64,000 nt of DNA from Pseudoscleropodium purum (GCA_963969395.1 OZ017796.1:5892501-5956500); one strand, 5' to 3'; counted from the first letter of the stretch, positions 35,672-48,330 are shown. Notes: generated from the letters alone by a model not told the origin. A program made the numbers and translations.

Positions 35672-37925
35672 TGTAGTCTAGCTCTTTTGCTTTTTGTAGA
35701 ATTTTTTTGATTTTTGTGACATTATATACATTATTTATATATATATTAGAATTTTAGTGTAAAAGTGGCTTCTAAATGCATTAAAGTGTCTAAAAAGTAA
35801 AAGATACTTTAGCGAGTAGCTACAAACTAATAGAAAAGGGCAAAAAGTAAAAGTAAAAGCTGGTAAAAGAAAAAGTCAAAAAGTTAAAGAAAAGAAGAAA
35901 GATAAAGAAAAATAAGGAGAAAAAGAAAAAGACTTAGGGTTTCAGGAGGCGCGCGTCGCACCGATTGCGAAAGCTGCGACCCCTCTGATCACCCCCGGAA
36001 TTCAACATATATTCTTGTTGTTCTTTGCAATGGCTCTCTCTTGCATTTTTCTTCGTTTTTTTTTTCTGTGCGGTGTAACTCTCATTGCGCCGATCTTGCG
36101 CTGTTGATGTGTTGTTTCAATGATGCTATTTGCCAGTGTAATAAAAGTGCTATTCCAAATTGTGTTGGTTGTGAGGGAATTGTGTGCATAATTTTGTGAG
36201 CAATTGTGTGAAATTTGCGCTGTTGTGCTGAAGATTGATTGAAGTGCTGTCTGGTCAATTCTCTATTCGTGGTGGGAAATCTGTCGGGAATATGATTTTG
36301 AAGAATTGTTAGGAATTATACACTGTAGATTGTGCCGAGTCTGAGGTCGCTTAGTCTTGAGTGCCGGTGGATTGGGCAAGCAATTTGTTGGGATTTGAGC
36401 CTGATCGGAGGAATAGCCGAAACGATTGCCAACACTGTGAACAAGAATCGGAGCTTGGTGGTGATTCAAACGTCGGGATGCTGTAGTGTCAAGGATTTTC
36501 CATTTTCGAAGCAGTCTCACGATCGTAAATTAAAAAAATTAAAAAAAAATTGAAAGACTTACACAACTCCATGTGTAGGTGAATTGATCGCTGTGGGTAC
36601 TGGAGTGAAGAATCAACAGATCCCTGGATTCGGCAATCTCGACGGGCGCAGTAGCCGCTACAAATCTCGGTTTCTTTCAATTGTTGTATACAAATTGTGC
36701 TCGTTATGTGTAATTCATTGCTCGATCACTCATTCATGATCAAATTAGAGAAATTGTGAGTTGCAAATCGAAACTGAATCGGAGTAATTGTTGTCGCATC
36801 TGGTTTGACCTTTGGCAAAGCTCAAAATTTTAAAAGTTTGTGCTAATTCATTATCAGAGAGGATTGTGGGAATCAAGATTGAGAGACTGAGTGAAATTCA
36901 TGAACTAATTCAGTAAATTTGGACAAATCGACCGAGAAATCTCAAATCGCAAGCATCGCAACAGGTGCAGGTCGCTGCAGTCTGTGGAAATCGAATTAGG
37001 GATTTGAACTGAGGTGACAAGTTAGGGTGAGGTCCCCAAACGAGGGCTCGGGGTACGGTTGGGACCTGGACTGGTTCCGATCAGAGACCCAATTTCAGGT
37101 AGATACCTGGTTTGGGACTAGCTAGGTATTACGGAGGGTTATTGTCCGGGTATCTCAAGGGAAGGGTGTCAATCGGGTATTGCCAAGGTATTGCACGGAT
37201 ATAGGCCCTCTAACCACGGTATTAGGTCCACCGGCCAATTAAATCAAAATTTCAGGGTTTTAATGATTATTTTGGCCCGCGACTATAACAAATTAAAATA
37301 AAGGTAAAAAAATTTCGTACGGCCGTACTCCTGGTTTGGAATTGATCTATTTGAGAGTTAGAATTAGAGTTAGGAATTTATTATTTATCTTGCATCAATG
37401 TTATTAGAGTGTTGTATTGAAAATTGCATATACATGTTGTAAGTTTGGATTTTGTGTATTGTAGGTAGTTGCTAACCCTTGATATTGGCCATATTGTCCT
37501 AGAGCCTTGGGGTGACTTATTGTAAGCCTTTCCAAACCCTTAATTCTACTTTGTTTTGAAATATTGAATACATATATTTGGACTATTTTCAAAGTACTAT
37601 AGTGGGCTGTACTAAAGTCTAAGTCTTGCACTGCATCCATACATAAGTCAGTCCACATTGAACTATTGTCCCAGAACTATTGTCACGAGCCAGTAGTACA
37701 CTAGACAGGACTGAGACGTCATACATCAGTCAATAGCATCTACTAATGGACAGCTTGAGTGATACCTTGGGTTTTAGTAGGATTAAGAACAAATAAGTAT
37801 CTGAATTTTGCACGTTTATACATTGTGACCTTTAAACATATTACGCTAGCCTTATATAGTTCATTCCCTGGTGTTCGAACTCGGATTTAGTTGAATAAGA
37901 TTAGATTCCAAAAAATATACTACAC
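35672..37925 (+). mobile_element. Solo-LTR-like insertion with 5-bp target duplication
   Basis: Starts TGTAGT and ends ACTACA, flanked by CTTGG on both sides (35667-35671 and 37926-37930). Removing it rejoins the Copia RNase H motif (KLAK, then NPMFHA) in frame. TG...CA ends plus a 5-bp duplication indicate an LTR retrotransposon. No internal direct repeat, integrase or reverse transcriptase is seen, so a long solo LTR fits best. The right end contains 'tccctggtgttcgaactcgg', which resembles LTR tails of Ty3/Gypsy Tat/Athila-type elements, suggesting plus orientation. A TATA-rich stretch lies near 35723-35747. No long ORF. Confidence 0.8.
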
Positions 37926-38350
37926 TTGGCTAATTTGAAAGATGATTGATTGTTACAAAGAATTTTTAGAGGTTCTAAACGTGGTCTCAAATCCAATTGA
38001 ATTGAGAAACTACAGTGATGAAGTGGAAGAATAGCAACGGTGGGGTTGTCCAATTTTGTTAGTAAGTGTCTTTACCAAATTGCTTCCTGTGCTCTAGTAG
38101 ATATTGCAATGTACTCAGATTCTATTGATGATTTGGAAACTATAAGTTGATGTTTGCTTTGCCATGTAATAGCTGCATCTTGTAGAGGAAATAGGTAACC
38201 TCAAGTGGATTACTTGGTCTGAGGGCATGATGCCTAATCAATATTTGTATAGCCATGAACTGTCGATTTGGCTTGTCGTTGATGGAAGAGTCTATAGTTA
38301 GTTAGTTTTTTTATGTATCATAAGATGTGGTTAACAACATTTATGTGAGC
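37926..38350 (-). pseudogene. Copia RNase H, N-terminal part
   Basis: Translating leftward gives an AITWQSKHQLIVSKSSIESE block followed by YIA, the usual Copia RNase H region around a catalytic acidic residue. Further on come LCNNQSSFKLAK and then the insertion. Frame interruptions are present. Confidence 0.75.
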
Positions 38351-39270
38351 TTACTGAGAAAATGACATGTATCTACTAACATTGCTAATTGCATATGCTA
38401 TATCTAGTCTTATAGTTGTTAGAAAGATTAGTTTTCCAATGATTTTAGAGTACATATGGAGATCTACAAGGGTATAATTCATATTTGTTAGTAGTTGGAG
38501 ACCAAGAGGTAAAGGTACGTATTCTAATTTATAATCTTGCATACCTAACTCCATTAACATGTCTAAGACATAGCCATGCTGCAATAGAAATATGTTATCA
38601 AGTAATTTGTAAAACTGAACCCTTAGATAGTGGATTATAAGACCCAAGTCAATTATATCGAATTGATTATGAAGTTGAGTCTTAAGCCATTGAATTTGTT
38701 TTATATCTCCCCCACAATGAACAAATCATCCACATAGAGGACTAAAATAATTTTATTGTCCCCTGTATCCATATAGTACATGTTATGGTCATTGGAACTT
38801 TCAAACATCTTAATTGGAAGAAGAAAGGTATTGATTCTCTTGTACCACATTCTTGGAGATTGATGGAGGCTATAAAGAGCTCGGTTTAATTTGCAGACAT
38901 AATCTTCATATCTTGGTATAATATAACCTTGTGGCTAATGCATATAAACATCTTTTTTTTATGAGGCTATACAAGAAGGGAGTGTTAACATCCATGTGGT
39001 GTATGTCTTGTTGCAATCAAGCAAAGTAGGTAGTTAAAGCATGAATAGTGGACCATTTTACAACTGGAGGGAAGGTTTTTTCGAAATCTATACCATATTT
39101 TGTTCAAACCCATGTGCAACCAAATGAGCCTTGAGTCTAGGTGAGTTGCCATTTATTCCAAGTTTGGTTTTGAAAATTCATTTGGCTATAATTGCCTTCT
39201 TGCCTAGTGGTAGTTGTAGAAGGGTCCATGTTTGATTTTTCATATTGGATTGTATTTCGTCATCTATGGC
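38351..39270 (-). pseudogene. Copia reverse transcriptase, decayed
   Basis: Landmarks: the N-terminal PLGKKAIIAK block near 39190 with a TGA where Trp is expected (KW-K), LKAHLVAHGFEQN near 39120, the catalytic YVDD near 38730, and the C-terminal DIAYAISNVSRYMSF at about 38355-38400. The longest intact piece is 38351-38647. Multiple stops and frameshifts exclude function. Confidence 0.85.
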
Positions 39271-39276
39271 TGCTTG

Positions 39277-40251
39277 TCATCTTGGATGATGAGTAGCTTG
39301 ATTGTAAGTAGTAGGGTCTGTTGATATATCTAGATTTTCTTTAGCTATACATATATCAAAATCATCATAGTTGATAGATAGTATGTAGTCATCTAATCTA
39401 ACACTTGGTTTTCTAAGCCTATTAGATCTACGTGGAAAAAAGGGTGGTATGTTAATATATGGTGATTGATCAGATTGTAGGGAGGTAGGTATGGGAGAAC
39501 TAGAAGGTGAAGGTAGATCATTTTGATTTGAAGGTAATTCTATGGGTGGCAATTGATTTGAGATTGAAAGATTAATAGGGTCAAATGAAGGTGATAAAAC
39601 TGGTTGGGGTAGTTGAGATGCTTGGAGTTGAATAAAAGTTAGATAAATGCCATTTTCAGATGAAGCATGATCTAAAAAATTTGGGATGCCAACCTTGTTT
39701 TCATTGAATACCATATCTTTGAATATGACTATTTTTTTGCACATATAATCAAAACATTTATAAATTTTAGAGATTTCATCATAGCCAACCAAGATTATGG
39801 GTTTGGATTTGGGTTCTAATTTTGTGCGTTTTTTAATATGAAGATAGGTTGTCGATCCAAATAATTGTAAGTGTGTGATGTGATGTAAAGTCTTTGTAGG
39901 AATCCTGTTGGAAATGTAGTTTGCGATACGTATTGCTTCCTCCTGAAGATATGTTAGAAGATTTGTTCCATATAGTAAGCTACACATTGTTTCAAGTAGA
40001 TGATGATTTTTTCGCTCTACTATCCTATTTTGTTGTGGTATTTCTACAATGGTGAGCTGACGTTGAATGCCATGAAGTTTGCAATAATCATTGAATTTTG
40101 TAGACAAGTATTCTTTTCCCCTATCAGTTCTTAGACATGATAATTTGTGATTTGTTTGTTTCTCCACCATATGTCTAAAATGCTTGAAAGTATCAAATGT
40201 TTCACTCTTAGTAGAGAGAAAAAAAAATCCAAGAGTAGTATGAATAATCAT
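39277..40251 (-). pseudogene. Copia integrase core
   Basis: A 324-codon frame. It contains LSCLRTDRGKEYLS (catalytic Asp region), FNDYCKLHGIQRQLT and QQNRIVERKNHHLLE (the Glu of the DDE triad), then LQLFGSTTYLHI and VGYDEISKIYKCFD of the GKGY-like region, and ends at a stop before the reverse transcriptase. The first Asp of the triad lies upstream (INDYS near 40245) across a frameshift. The family's usual form is PQQNGVAERKN; here it has Arg for Gly. Confidence 0.85.
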
Positions 40252-40306
40252 TAATAAATGTTAATATGTATCTTGAGCTTGTGAGAGACTTTTGTAGTAA
40301 AGGTCC

Positions 40307-40611
40307 TCAAAGATTAGAGTGTACAAGTTCTAATGGGCGAGACTTTGGAATCTGGCTTGTCTTTGGAATTGTAGAATGATGTTGTTTTTTAAGAATACAT
40401 GGTTTACATATTGGTTGAACTTTAGGTAAGGGAAGTAAGTTTGTAACCATATTTCTATGAGATGGATTATATAGATATTGAAATTGAGATGGGCCATACG
40501 TTGATGCCAAAGTTTTGATGGTTCAAGGTTTTTTTCAGAGATAAGGTTGATATCCAATCTCAATAAAGAAGGTAGATCTTGGTCTTGAATAGAAGAATTG
40601 AGTCGATACAA
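40307..40611 (-). pseudogene. Copia GAG-pre-integrase zinc-binding region
   Basis: LWHQRMAHLN (zinc-binding His) is in one frame. CKPCILKKQHHS and LELVHSNL follow in a second frame, so a frameshift lies between. This is the HHCC domain plus the start of the integrase. Protease and gag are not recognisable beyond about 40700. Confidence 0.8.
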
Positions 40612-40700
40612 ATTGTTTTTTCTATTATGCTATTATGTAGAGGGATTTGACTTGGAAAATTATGGAGATTTTAACTGTGACTAAAAATGGCTTGAGAATG

Positions 40701-41352
40701 AAGGAAGTTGTAAGATAATAAAAACAACTGAGCTTGTCATTTGCAAATTCACCCTACTAACAACCAATAAAATAATTAAAAAAAAGAATATAAGTGAGCT
40801 CGTTACAAAAAATCCACCAACTAAATTAACATGGTTCAAGAACTAAAAGTTGTAATCATGTCAAATCATCTAAACCGCCATCAAACTACTACCCTTTGAC
40901 CTATCCTGTATTGACTCTAAATGGGTATAAAGATTAAGATAGGTAATAAGATCCCACAGCTTTGAATGAATAAAACGGGACAGTCAAACCACAAGTTGAC
41001 CGTTCAAAAATTGGCTTCTAAACCTCAAAATCTACAATGACCAACAATTGTGCCTTATTAATGAGAATGATATAGAAATTTGACCATGCAGGTGATTAAT
41101 CCCACTTCGTCACTACAAACACAAAAAGGGGCTATTATTGAAAACCCACATAATCTGCAACAATGTTTATAAAACAAAAATGAAAACAACAAGCCTCCAA
41201 AATCGGTTAAGAATAAAAATAGAAAAACAATAAGCCTCTAAATCAAGCTAAAAATAACAAGTCACAACATACGAATCTTCAATCTTGATGTCTTCAAAGT
41301 TTTTAAAGTCTTCATAGTCTCTTTCAAAATCTCCTTCAAAATCTCCTTTAAT
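40701..41352. other. Noncoding DNA beside the Copia element
   Basis: No gene recognised. It may hold eroded gag or LTR sequence, but no LTR pair was found. Confidence 0.35.
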
Positions 41353-41682
41353 CAGGATTGACAAATCAGTACGTCCGCCCTAAAATATCGTCCGTAACCC
41401 GGACGTCCGTCCTTATGGACGCCAGCGGATGCAGCGTCCCTCCCGCCGTCGGAAGGTGGACGGACGGGGCGGATGGCCCGAGGCGGACGCCCAGATCATG
41501 CGGACCAGATCAGTTCGCGTGTCGATCGGACGGCCGTACCAGGGCGGACGGGTATCGGGGCGGACGGGGCGGACAAGGGGACAGGCGGATGGGGCGGACG
41601 GCGTCCGCGAATGTCAACGAACGCTGCGGACACAGCGTCCACGTTCGAACGTCCTGGACGTCCGACCGTCCTGTCAACCCTG
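41353..41682. mobile_element. GGACG-rich hAT-like MITE
   Basis: 330 bp with 11-base inverted ends: CAGGATTGACA on the left and, in reverse complement, CAGGGTTGACA on the right. Flanks are CCTTTAAT (41345-41352) and CCTTCAAT (41683-41690), an 8-bp duplication with one mismatch. The interior is strikingly GC-rich and packed with GGACG/CGTCC words on both strands. 8-bp duplications and CAGGG-type ends are hAT hallmarks. The long open frames on both strands inside it (120 codons and more) are by-products of GC-rich repeats. Confidence 0.7.
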
Positions 41683-41698
41683 CCTTCAATTCTCTTCC

Positions 41699-41772
41699 AA
41701 CTCTTGTAAATTCCAAACTCTAAATTCTAAACTCCAAACTCCAAACTCCAAATTCCAAACTTCAAATACCAA
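41699..41772 (+). repeat. Short imperfect tandem repeat
   Basis: About nine units of a 7-bp motif of the type 'ccaaact/ctaaatt' run head to tail directly after the GGACG-rich MITE. Confidence 0.7.
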
Positions 41773-42648
41773 CTCCTACTTTATTATCAAACTTTGAATT
41801 GGTGTTGCCATTTTGTCCAAAGTTCAAATGAGATGAATGATGGTTTTTTAAAAAGTCAGTACAATTTTCTACTCTCCCAAATTTCAACTCATTCTAAAAC
41901 TTTGTCCAACTTCTATAGCCATTAAAAGTTTTGACCTTGAGAAAAGAGGGGCAATAGACCCTTCTTCGCTCCCTCCCTTACAACTCACACATAAAAACAC
42001 CAAATATAATGAATGATAGCTTCATAGAAATTCAATTCAATTTTTCACACTCTTTCAAAAATTCATTGCAATCAAAAGATCTATTCGTCTTATATGGCCA
42101 ATCAAAGTCTTTACTCTTTTACATAGAAGGCAATAGACCTCCCTCCATTCAAATTAGTACAACTTTTGATTCACAATTCCAAATCAAGTAAATGAGATTT
42201 ACTTGAAAACTTCACATCAAGATATATAACTCTTTCAAATTTCATTTCCAAATTCTTTACATACAATACACAATGGCCTCTCAAACTCTTGGATTTTTCC
42301 AACAACAATAAGAGAGATGATGAATAGTGTCCCCTTTTCCCTCCACCTTATCTTCTATCTAACCACATAAGTCAAGTGGATTTCACTCCATACCTTAACC
42401 ATGTGGCTACCTGTAGACACTTGATTATCTACCTTTGGTAACTAAGCAAATACGACCAAGTTTTTAGTTTTTATTCATTTTTTAATTTAAGGGGGTATTG
42501 TGAGCGTGGTTTACTATGCCTTCCAAGCAATGGATCTTGTTATTGTTTCCTAATTTTGTGGATGGATGAAAGAATTGCCTAGAGTTGCGAGTGATGCAAC
42601 AACCAGTCATTGTCAATTATCAAAATACTTTGATGCCACACTGAATCC
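41773..42648. other. Noncoding DNA
   Basis: No coding or repeat feature recognised between the two hAT-type MITEs. Confidence 0.35.
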
Positions 42649-42892
42649 CGTGGTTGTCATAATGGGCGAGTTAGGGTCATCGGACGGGATGGACGGCTTT
42701 AATTTTGTAACTTGTGCAATTTTGCGAAATGACACGTCACCTCGTCCGCGCCCAGCATGTTCCTTAATCCACATGGCATCCACGTGGCCTATTTTTCTGT
42801 TATCAGAAAGTCAACTATGTGTTGACTGTATCGGACAGGCAGGACCTCTAACAGATGGGCGAATCGGACGTCTATCCACTATGACAACCATG
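42649..42892. mobile_element. hAT-like MITE with TGGTTGTCATA ends, copy 1
   Basis: 244 bp. Left end CGTGGTTGTCATAATGG, right end in reverse complement CATGGTTGTCATAGTGG. Flanked by a perfect 8-bp duplication CTGAATCC (42641-42648, 42893-42900). Nearly the same sequence recurs at 53195-53431. The interior includes 'gacacgtcacctcgtccgcg' and GGACG words near both ends. Confidence 0.85.
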
Positions 42893-43719
42893 CTGAATCC
42901 TACAATGCTAAAGACCTACCTACGTGACTTTCTATGTGGAATCCCCTAAGTTTGAATTCTAAATTCTATTACGTTCTACTCCTAGTTGTGTTGGGATTAG
43001 GCTCCTTAACCCTCCTTTCTACTTACTATGTAATTTGATTTCCCTAAATTATATTGACTCCCTACTTGATAGTCTAGGTAAATGACTGATGCTAGTTTAG
43101 TGGCTTATTTCGCTACTACCAAGGTTCGGTATGAGCCCCTCCATATTCGTGTAGGCTTCTTCTAATTCCATGAAGATCCTTCTTGCTAAATGTTAGTTGC
43201 TCCCTTGAATTGGTTTCACGTCTACTACTCAAAGAGAGGGGAGGGAGGTCACCGTATCTTCCACCTTCTTTCCCCTTTTCTCCTCTTTTCTTTCTTTCTT
43301 GCTCTTTTATGCCGACACTATTCCACCCATTGCATTTATGGTGATCTTATACTATGGATCCAAATACCTAAGCTCCTTAATGGGGCTCTTCTCCCCTCTT
43401 ATGCTCCCTTACATTTGTCATACTAATCCTAATTCTAATGGCCACGAAGGTCCTTCTTAGATATCCCCTATAGTCTACTTAACCAAATGGCTATCTCACT
43501 ATTAATCTTCTTTCTCCTTCTTCCTTCCTATTTAACCTCTCTCCTCCTAGCCTCCTTCCATTATGTGTAGTTCTTTCTTGTTGGTAAGTAAGTTTGAGGT
43601 TTGAAAGTTGTGTGCAGGTGGTCGGTGATGCTCTACCTCCCCCTCCCTAATTTACCCTCTTCTCCCCCTTCCCTTTTTTTGACCTCTTGCCCTTGTTCTT
43701 TTGGCCCTTGTTGGACCCT
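42893..43719. other. Noncoding DNA, pyrimidine-rich in part
   Basis: No gene supported. The region around 43250-43320 and 43500-43690 is rich in CT on the plus strand. Confidence 0.35.
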
Positions 43720-43890
43720 TCCTCGCGGTATCTAGCGATACCTAGTAGGGGCTTGGCTTGTGTAGTGGTTGCTGCCAGCTGTAATACGCGGTGATATCTA
43801 GCTGGGGGTTCCGGCTATGCAGGTGGTTGTTGCCAGCTCACGGTAACCGACGATACTGAACTGGAGGTCCCAACTTGTGCGACTATGTGG
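43720..43890 (+). repeat. ~57-65-bp tandem repeat, three diverged units
   Basis: Units start near 43726 ('cgcggtatctagcgatacct'), 43788 ('cgcggtgatatctagctggg') and 43845 ('taaccgacgatactgaactg'). Each continues with a 'gg...tggcttgtg/tccggctatg/cccaacttgtg' block and 'tggttgctgccagct'. The third unit is the most eroded. Confidence 0.55.
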
Positions 43891-44110
43891 TGGCTAGTCA
43901 AGGTTTTGTTGGGGTTCTCGAGGATATGTTAGGCCTGGTTGGGGGTATGCCGAGGCTACTTGGAGTTATGTTGGGGCTCTTGGGGTTATACTAGAACTCT
44001 TGAGATTTTGTTGGGCTGGCTAGGGGATATGCTAGAGATCTTGGGAGTATATTGGGGGTATATTGGGGCTACTCGGGGTTATTCTAGGGCTGGTTGGGGT
44101 TATTAAGACT
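43891..44110 (+). repeat. GGGGTTAT-type low-order tandem repeat
   Basis: Repeated phrases of the type 'cttggggttatactag/tgttggggctc' occur at roughly 20-30-bp spacing. Units vary in length, so this is a degenerate G/T-rich minisatellite. Confidence 0.6.
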
Positions 44111-47100
44111 CTAGTTAAACCCAACCTTTTGGATTTCCTCAAGGGAACCCACCTAATTAACTAAACTAGATTTTTATATGGGATGGTTGATGTTAGACCA
44201 AAGCTTTTTCATCTAAGGCTAGGCACTAACTAAATCAGGGGACCTAGTGACCCAATTTTTGGGTATGCTATGACACCCTCCAAACCTTACCACCAATCTT
44301 GGAAGCTAAACTTTGGACGTTTCCAAGAGTGTTTTGGAAACTAGACTTTGGAACTACGTGTCAAAGAAGTTCAAAGCTTTGATGTTAAGTTGTGTTTAAC
44401 ACCAACTGTAGGACTTTGAAATGCCTCAAGGGTTCATGGCTCCGTCGTCTGGGACCTTTTAACACACACTATAGCATTGGGTCCAAGCTAAAGGTTCAAA
44501 GCTTTGCCATCCCAGGGGGAAGTTACGTGACAAGGGAATATGCGACCCCTTAGGGGGGCACACGACAGAGGTACAAAGCTTCGCCATCCTAGAGGAGGTC
44601 TACTGAACACGGACCACTTTAGGAAAAGGTTAATTGCCCAAAAGGTACACCAAGGGTATAATAAGGAATAATAGTCAAAGAAAACCTCTCTCTCACAACA
44701 TCACTCACACACTAAAGGCCCCCTAAAGCGGCATCGCCAAGGTAGAGGGGGGGGGCACTTTAGGATTAGTACAGAATACCAAAAGACTCCTAAATCACGC
44801 AAGTAATTCATAGTCTACAAGAAAAGACTTACGTTTTACTACTTCAATACACAAAAAAACACAAGGTAAGGTAGAAGGCTCCCTAAGGACCTTCCAAAGC
44901 TTGAAAATAAACAACAAAAGGAGCCAAAAGTGCTCCGAAAATACTACAGGAGAGTTTGGCCTCAAATGCCAACTATCCAAAATAACTCGGACCCAACAAC
45001 AAAATGAAGGGGGTGATTTTAGAGAGGGAAATGGGGCCCTTAAATAGGTTTCAAGGGATCACTCTTCCCCTAAACTCCTACTAGTAACCTCCTCAACTCG
45101 GATTTTCATCCTTATCTTCAAAGATTTTCATCCTACTCTTAAACTTTTAACTAACTAGCATACGTTGAACCAACATTCTAACTTTTGGAGATTAACTCCA
45201 AATGCCAAACGAATTGCGCCATTGGCTCCATAACACCATTTTTAATCTAATCCCCCTATGCTCCCCATATCAAGACCAAAAATCCAATTGACGTTAGTGT
45301 GGATTAAAAACCAAGTTGGAGTAAATTTCCAAATCTTGGTGGTTTCCTATTTTGAAAAAAGTAACTAGCTTATGGTCTCCGATAGGTGCAAGGGAGTAAG
45401 GAAAGTCCCCTCATTGACTTCAATTTGCCATTATGTGCTCTTGGAGCGCCAGTCAACGTTGTGGGGTACCGCCACGTGATTAATTCTCAAGGAATCTGGC
45501 CTTTATTTGAATCCTACCGCTATCAAAATGCTACAAAACTTGGTGGAGCGCATTATTAGTATAAAACAAGCTAATCTAATTTTTAGTGAGATTCTACTGC
45601 AACTTGGATAATTTCCACAAAATTCCCGTTAGAAGTTAGAATGGTTGACCGCTTGGATGAAAGTCTTTTGTAAATTAGAAGATGTTGGGAATTTCTGTGA
45701 GACCTCTCAATGAGTCTCATGGGAGGTGTGCAGGTCCGCTTTGTCCTTGGTACACTTGGTCCGTGAGATCCAAGATGGCATCTCCTTGCATTGTCGATGG
45801 TGTGGGGATCTTTTGTAGATGAAAGAATTTTGGGAAGCCGACTTTGCCGTTGGACTCCTAGCATGGGATTTTCCCTAGAACACCATCCTTGAGTAGTAGA
45901 TTCCTCCACGGCTCCATTCTTTAGTTGTAACACATGTATACTAACAATCAGGATTTCTTGGGAATTCCTTAGTCTAATAGGGAATTTAAAACCTAACTCT
46001 AAGACCCAACCTATTGGCCTTGTTGTGAATCTCTCAGACCGACTTAGCCATGGATTGCCACATTTATAGGGGGATTTAGTCCTTAAAGGTTGGGTAACTC
46101 AAACTTGTAAAACCAGCTATTTTGTGATTCTTTGACTATTCCTAGGCTAGTTTTGGGGGAGTTTTACATACACAATCAGATCTAGACCAAATACTATAAT
46201 GGATATATTACAACCTTATTTCGGTTCTACACTCTTTTTATGATTTTTTATATATTGTATCTATTCTAATTTGTAGTTTAAAACAAAAGAAAATCTATGA
46301 TTTCAAGTGATGAATTGGGAGCTCACCCCCTCCTTACCCCCATTGGTCATAAATATTCACCATAAAATTAATTTTATACTTCTAGGTAGAAGATAAATCA
46401 TCCCAAAGTTATTAGAAGGTAAATTATTTGAATATTTCCCTTGTAGTACTTCACAGATACAAAATTATTTTAGAAAAACACTTTAAGTATGGAATGAAGA
46501 ACTAAAGACTAACATATGGCTAGTAGAGGTAAAGAATTAAAGTTTTAATCGAAATATCATTTCATGTACAAGAATTTGAAGATGCACTTGACGTTAGCGA
46601 CAACATAATTGACAAGATCCGCCTAAGTTAAAAGATTGACTGACCCCTCCAACTATTGTTGATGACCACGACTTCCCTTAATAGACTTGACCATGCAATA
46701 ATATTGATTTTTGTTTAAACATTTAAAACATCTTTTAAATATAACTTTATGGCTACCGAGCTCAAAATATTCAACCTACAATAAGATCACCAATGTCTGA
46801 GTATCATATCGAAGATTTTTGTGCCATTGTTTCTTCACATGAGGTTGTTTCGGTGGTTGAGATGGTCGAGCTTCATCTTATGATTGCCCATGCAACAATG
46901 AAAGACCTAATGGCTGTTGAAGTTGATCCGACAATTGTAATAAAGAAAAATCAAACTCTTGCTCTAATTGAGATTCTTCATCTTGAGACTTAGAAAAAAA
47001 CCTCCAATTCGACATAGTATAATCTAAATGAAAAACAAAGAAAATAACATCAAGATGATGAAACTATTAAGCAAATTCTTTTCTTTATAGTTGCCTATAA

Positions 47101-47558
47101 CAACAAGGAAAAGGCGACACTATAAAGCCACTTCAAATGACATCATTTCCTTCACTATGTTATATATGTTGAAACCTATCTATATAATTAGAATATATAT
47201 ATTTTTATTTAATGTTTGCATTTGCAACACAACAACACGTTCTTATTAGAAGAATTTGATGAAGTCTATATTTATCAAATATTTAGCATTTTTTGGGACC
47301 AAACAATGTGAACCGTGAAGTGACCTTCATCAACAAATTTGCCAACTGATAATAAATTCTTGCACATGTCCAATACGTACATAACTTTGGTGATATCTTT
47401 ATTTTTGTCAAATGTAATAGTGCCTTAGCCAACAATAGGAAAAACATTTCTTCCAACTATAGTTATAGTGGACATTGGAACAAGTCTAATTTTTGTAAGT
47501 AGGTTCCATCACATGTGACATGAGCGTTAGGTTTTGAGTTTAAAAATCAATCATTATG
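44111..47558. other. Noncoding DNA without recognised gene
   Basis: Two related blocks of the form 'gg-tacaaagctt-gccatcc' lie near 44484 and 44570. A minus-strand open stretch of 116 codons (45583-45933) and short ones at 44795-44980 and 46793-46993 show no domain. Probably old transposon sequence. Confidence 0.35.
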
Positions 47559-47729
47559 CACTACTAGAAAACTCTGGAATTTCAACAAATTTCTATTGAT
47601 TTGGTCGCGTTGTTTTGGTCACTATACATCAAAAATCTGTTAATTTAATAGATTTCTATTATATATTGACTAGAACAACGCGACCGAATCAACATAAATC
47701 TGTTGAAATTCTAGAGTTTTTTCGTAGTG
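47559..47729. mobile_element. CACTA-type MITE
   Basis: 171 bp. Ends CACTACTAGAAAACTCTGGA and, in reverse complement, CACTACGAAAAAACTCTAGA. The two ~60-bp arms continue to match, with GGTCGCGTTGTT in both. A 3-bp duplication ATG flanks it (47556-47558, 47730-47732), as expected for the CACTA superfamily. No ORF. Confidence 0.85.
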
Positions 47730-48147
47730 ATGTATACATGTGAGGAGGGAATTTTGATTGCAAGTGTTTGATGTACCTCATCATTAGTTGGGACATCTTT
47801 GTACTCACCGCATGTATGTAGTTCTGCACTATTTGCTTGCTTCTTTTTTTGTGGCCTAGTTGTAGTTCCATTTCTTGAATCTTGTTTTCAAACCTCCGAA
47901 TGTCACAACTATCAATCTAATGAAACAAGCTTCCATAATGATTGTAGTTACCTTTCGGATTTTGTAGATTTCCGAATTTGAAGGAATCAAATTTGGAGCC
48001 TCAAAAATTGGTACTATAATTGGCTTAGTCCTCTGTTGGACATCTATACCCTAATGTTTGAAAGTTGACTGGATGAGCTAGAAAGTTATTGCCTCATTGT
48101 AACCTTGTCCTTGAAAATTGAAGCACCTTCAAAAGTTGGAGTGTCCC
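47730..48147. other. Noncoding DNA between two CACTA ends
   Basis: No feature recognised. Confidence 0.35.
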
Positions 48148-48330
48148 CACTACAAGGAAATGGGCTCCCATTTAACACGTATTTGACAAGATATTGTCCC
48201 AAATGACAGATGTTTGAAATCAGGACCTTGTTTCTGTCAAAGTGGATATGTGGTAAGTCATTGTTAATTTTTCTGTCAATTTAATGTCATTTCTTAGTCA
48301 TTTTAGTGAGATCTTTTTTATCAATTTCTT

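Larger units (their letters stand above)
35458..40700 (-). mobile_element. Degenerate Ty1/Copia retrotransposon, minus strand
   Basis: Reading leftward: GAG-pre-integrase (40611-40307), integrase (to 39277), reverse transcriptase (about 39270-38351) and RNase H (about 38350-37926, resuming 35671-35460). This is the Copia order (integrase before reverse transcriptase). Gag/protease and flanking LTRs were not recognised. Several stops and frameshifts are present, so it is inactive. A 2254-bp insertion (35672-37925) splits the RNase H. Confidence 0.85.

Noticed and set aside
37870..37900. 'ggtgttcgaactcgg' resembling a tRNA B box or T arm
   Set aside because: No matching A box, anticodon arm or acceptor stem. 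The phrase lies at the tail of an LTR-like element, where similar 'ttcga' phrases are usual. The same applies to 'gggttcgatct' near 55589.
41358..41797. Several overlapping frames over 100 codons on both strands
   Set aside because: They lie in a GGACG-rich MITE, and the repeated GC-rich words keep all frames open.
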